Assembly: GCA_947177165.1 (NCBI GenBank)
Contig: CAMWTP010000002.1
Span: 98,606-162,605 of the forward strand
Source: an uncultured Lachnospiraceae bacterium
Lineage (GTDB): Bacteria; Bacillota; Clostridia; Lachnospirales; Lachnospiraceae
Direction: 5' to 3'
Length of the DNA stretch: 64,000 bases
Shown: piece by piece, positions 63,982-64,000 of the stretch
Layout of the letters: each line of letters begins with the position of its first letter
Numbering within the stretch: the first letter of the stretch is position 1
The notes under the pieces: model-generated
Told to the model about the DNA's origin: nothing
Seen by the model: the letters and a program-made list of their open reading frames with translations, nothing else
Databases searched by the model: none
Position numbers and translations under genes: made by a program

Positions 63982-64000
63982 GGTGTGAAGCTTTAGATTT

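Noticed and set aside
1..64000. tRNA, rRNA, CRISPR arrays, insertion sequences, integrase or attachment sites
   Set aside because: None could be recognised: there is no cloverleaf-like sequence, regular repeat-spacer pattern, transposase motif or terminal inverted repeat of convincing length.

Overview
The window is about 64 kb of a large surface-glycan locus. It probably comes from a Gram-positive Bacillota chromosome, most likely a Lachnospiraceae-type Clostridia. That assignment is an inference from strong GGAGG-type ribosome binding sites, near-balanced base composition, a signal-peptide/GLUG-repeat surface protein with a C-terminal membrane anchor, and membrane-protein families common in that group. 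No rRNA, tRNA, CRISPR, insertion sequence or integrase is visible. I support 45 protein genes; all but two lie on the minus strand. The gene at the left edge is cut off. No gene-free stretch exceeds 300 bases: the longest gaps (20275-20487, 36504-36690, 29402-29551, 27657-27790) hold promoters, terminators or an operator-like palindrome and are annotated.

Layout along minus-strand transcription, right to left. (1) 63919-57619: a WecE-type aminotransferase, a polytopic membrane protein, a GNAT acetyltransferase, a GtrB/ArnC-like polyprenyl-phosphate glycosyltransferase and a DUF6020-like membrane protein. (2) 57528-36691, with its own promoter: an O-antigen-polymerase/ligase-like protein, then a Pgl-like set (UDP-HexNAc 4,6-dehydratase, aminotransferase, PglC-type phosphoglycosyltransferase), an ATP-grasp/HAD fusion, five GT4 glycosyltransferases, a UDP-HexNAc 6-dehydrogenase with a UDP-HexNAc 4-epimerase (the pair that makes UDP-GalNAcA in other bacteria), a methyltransferase, a DUF2334 deacetylase-like protein and an AsnB-like amidotransferase. 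A hairpin terminator closes this unit. (3) 36503-29552: a free-standing two-gene unit with its own promoter, a palindrome beside the -35 box and a terminator, encoding an MMPL/RND exporter and a 1488-residue surface protein. (4) 29401-23691: a GT-C-like enzyme, a DPM-like GT2, a GT4 and a second AsnB. (5) A plus-strand hybrid histidine kinase (20488-23652) with a near-consensus promoter. (6) 20274-16686: a third AsnB, a UbiA-family enzyme resembling polyprenyl-phosphate phosphoribosyltransferase, and a HAD phosphatase, overlapping or tightly spaced. (7) A plus-strand membrane acyltransferase (15564-16676). (8) 15459-1: polytopic proteins, a secreted SGNH hydrolase, a radical SAM protein, a GT39/83-like enzyme, two GT11-type proteins, GT2s, an ABC exporter, a DUF5672 protein, a GT17 and the start of a polytopic protein.

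Taken together (inference), PglC and the 4,6-dehydratase/aminotransferase would start a repeat unit on undecaprenyl phosphate. The GT4 enzymes extend it, using UDP-GalNAcA among other donors. AsnB-like enzymes may amidate the uronic acids, as WbpS does with WbpO/WbpP in Pseudomonas aeruginosa O6. Polyprenyl-linked donors made by the GtrB-like GT2s and by the UbiA/HAD pair would feed the extracytoplasmic GT-C-like enzymes. The ABC exporter, the only flippase candidate here, and the Wzy-like protein would complete export and polymerisation. The most unusual items are the ATP-grasp/HAD fusion, the three AsnB paralogues, the asnB-ubiA-HAD unit and the MMPL/GLUG unit with its candidate operator.
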